DNA of 61,541 bases. It comes from Agathobacter sp. Lineage in GTDB: Bacteria; Bacillota; Clostridia; Lachnospirales; Lachnospiraceae. Each line of letters opens with the position of its first letter. The first letter of the stretch is position 1. The notes beneath the pieces were generated by a model. It was given only the letters and a program-made list of their open reading frames with translations. It was not told the DNA's origin and did no database searches. This document shows positions 61,371-61,541 of this stretch, in pieces. The DNA lies in contig JALEKN010000002.1 in NCBI GenBank assembly GCA_022769125.1, forward strand, positions 1-61,541, given 5' to 3'. Made by a program: the position numbers and the translations under genes.

Positions 61371-61541
61371 AATCGAGCTGGTCGCTAAAGAGACACAGCA
61401 AACACAGAACATTGATAACTGAACAGTGAAAAACCTTGAAAGATTCTAATGAATAATTCATGACAATTGAACTGCAAATGTTCAATTGTACAAGCGAATC
61501 TGATAAGATTTAACGAACGTCCAATCGAAAGATTGGGACCT
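61371..61541 (+). other. Leader of an rRNA operon, 16S gene beyond window end
   Basis: The sequence gaacattgataactgaacagtg and the stem caattgaac / gttcaattg are of the kind found in pre-16S leaders of Lachnospiraceae and would form part of the processing stem. The 16S sequence itself (AGAGTTTGAT...) is not reached. Confidence 0.7.

Noticed and set aside
60906-61485. Minus-strand frames containing GEGGIRTHAPLRTNGFQDRLV-like peptides
   Set aside because: These are antisense translations of tRNA-Ser genes, a well-known annotation artefact.

Overview
The window looks like chromosome of a Gram-positive anaerobe of the class Clostridia, most probably a butyrate-producing gut Lachnospiraceae. Grounds: AAGGAGG-type ribosome binding sites before most genes, a Bcd/EtfAB butyrate operon, YesM/YesN two-component proteins beside LplB/LplC-type sugar transporters with no local ATPase, a SleB-type wall hydrolase, and TTGACA-17-TATAAT promoters. 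No species is claimed.

Region 1 (1-5.9 kb) is an accessory, decayed mosaic. It holds an edge-truncated YhcG (DUF1016) nuclease lacking one acidic residue, an Rpn-type gene split into two pieces by about 2.1 kb of foreign DNA with a 46-bp duplication at the junctions, the C-terminal half of a subtilase, a complete-looking type I toxin-antitoxin unit, a VanZ-like protein, a frameshifted DUF3791/DUF3990 toxin-antitoxin cluster, and an intact ATPase with a DUF234-like tail. Region 2 (6.2-10.6 kb) pairs an intact Rpn-family nuclease with a 1123-residue helical protein of unknown function. This is the best candidate in the window for an undescribed (possibly defence) system.

Region 3 (10.7-17.3 kb) carries glmM, a DUF11 protein without a signal peptide, a three-domain diguanylate cyclase tail-to-tail with a degenerate HD-GYP protein, and a secreted coiled-coil SleB-type hydrolase. 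Region 4 (17.4-22.8 kb) is the butyrate operon thl-hbd-bcd-etfB-etfA, with no crotonase gene. Region 5 (22.8-26.1 kb) is an ECF S-component, a P1-family (DmpA/BapA-like) peptidase and coaBC, which suggests pantothenate/CoA salvage. Palindromic dispersed repeats punctuate it.

Region 6 (26.3-48.9 kb) is a glycan-utilisation locus: GH29 fucosidase, GH43, YesM sensor kinase, a repeat-containing surface protein, two ABC permeases, two solute-binding lipoproteins, YesL, a DUF4867 protein, a FucI-fold isomerase, xylulokinase, a YesN response regulator on the opposite strand, and a YicI-like GH31 alpha-xylosidase. Fucosidase plus alpha-xylosidase plus GH43 points to fucosylated/arabinosylated xyloglucan oligosaccharides (inference). 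Three promoters in this locus share a pair of TGTSAAA-like half-sites 22-23 bp apart, placed 39-40 bp upstream of a -10 box, a plausible YesN operator. A roughly 600-bp imperfect inverted repeat with no gene lies inside the locus.

Region 7 (48.9-61.5 kb) is mostly housekeeping: small membrane proteins with overlapping divergent promoters, uracil permease, tex, an FMN riboswitch with terminator controlling ribU, and an operon ycxB-tsaE-tsaB-rimI-rnz-orf-tsaD-ispD containing three of the genes for tRNA t6A synthesis. The window closes with tRNA-Ser(UGA), tRNA-Ser(GGA) and the promoter and leader of an rRNA operon whose 16S gene would lie just beyond the end. No intact transposase, CRISPR array, prophage or integrase was seen.
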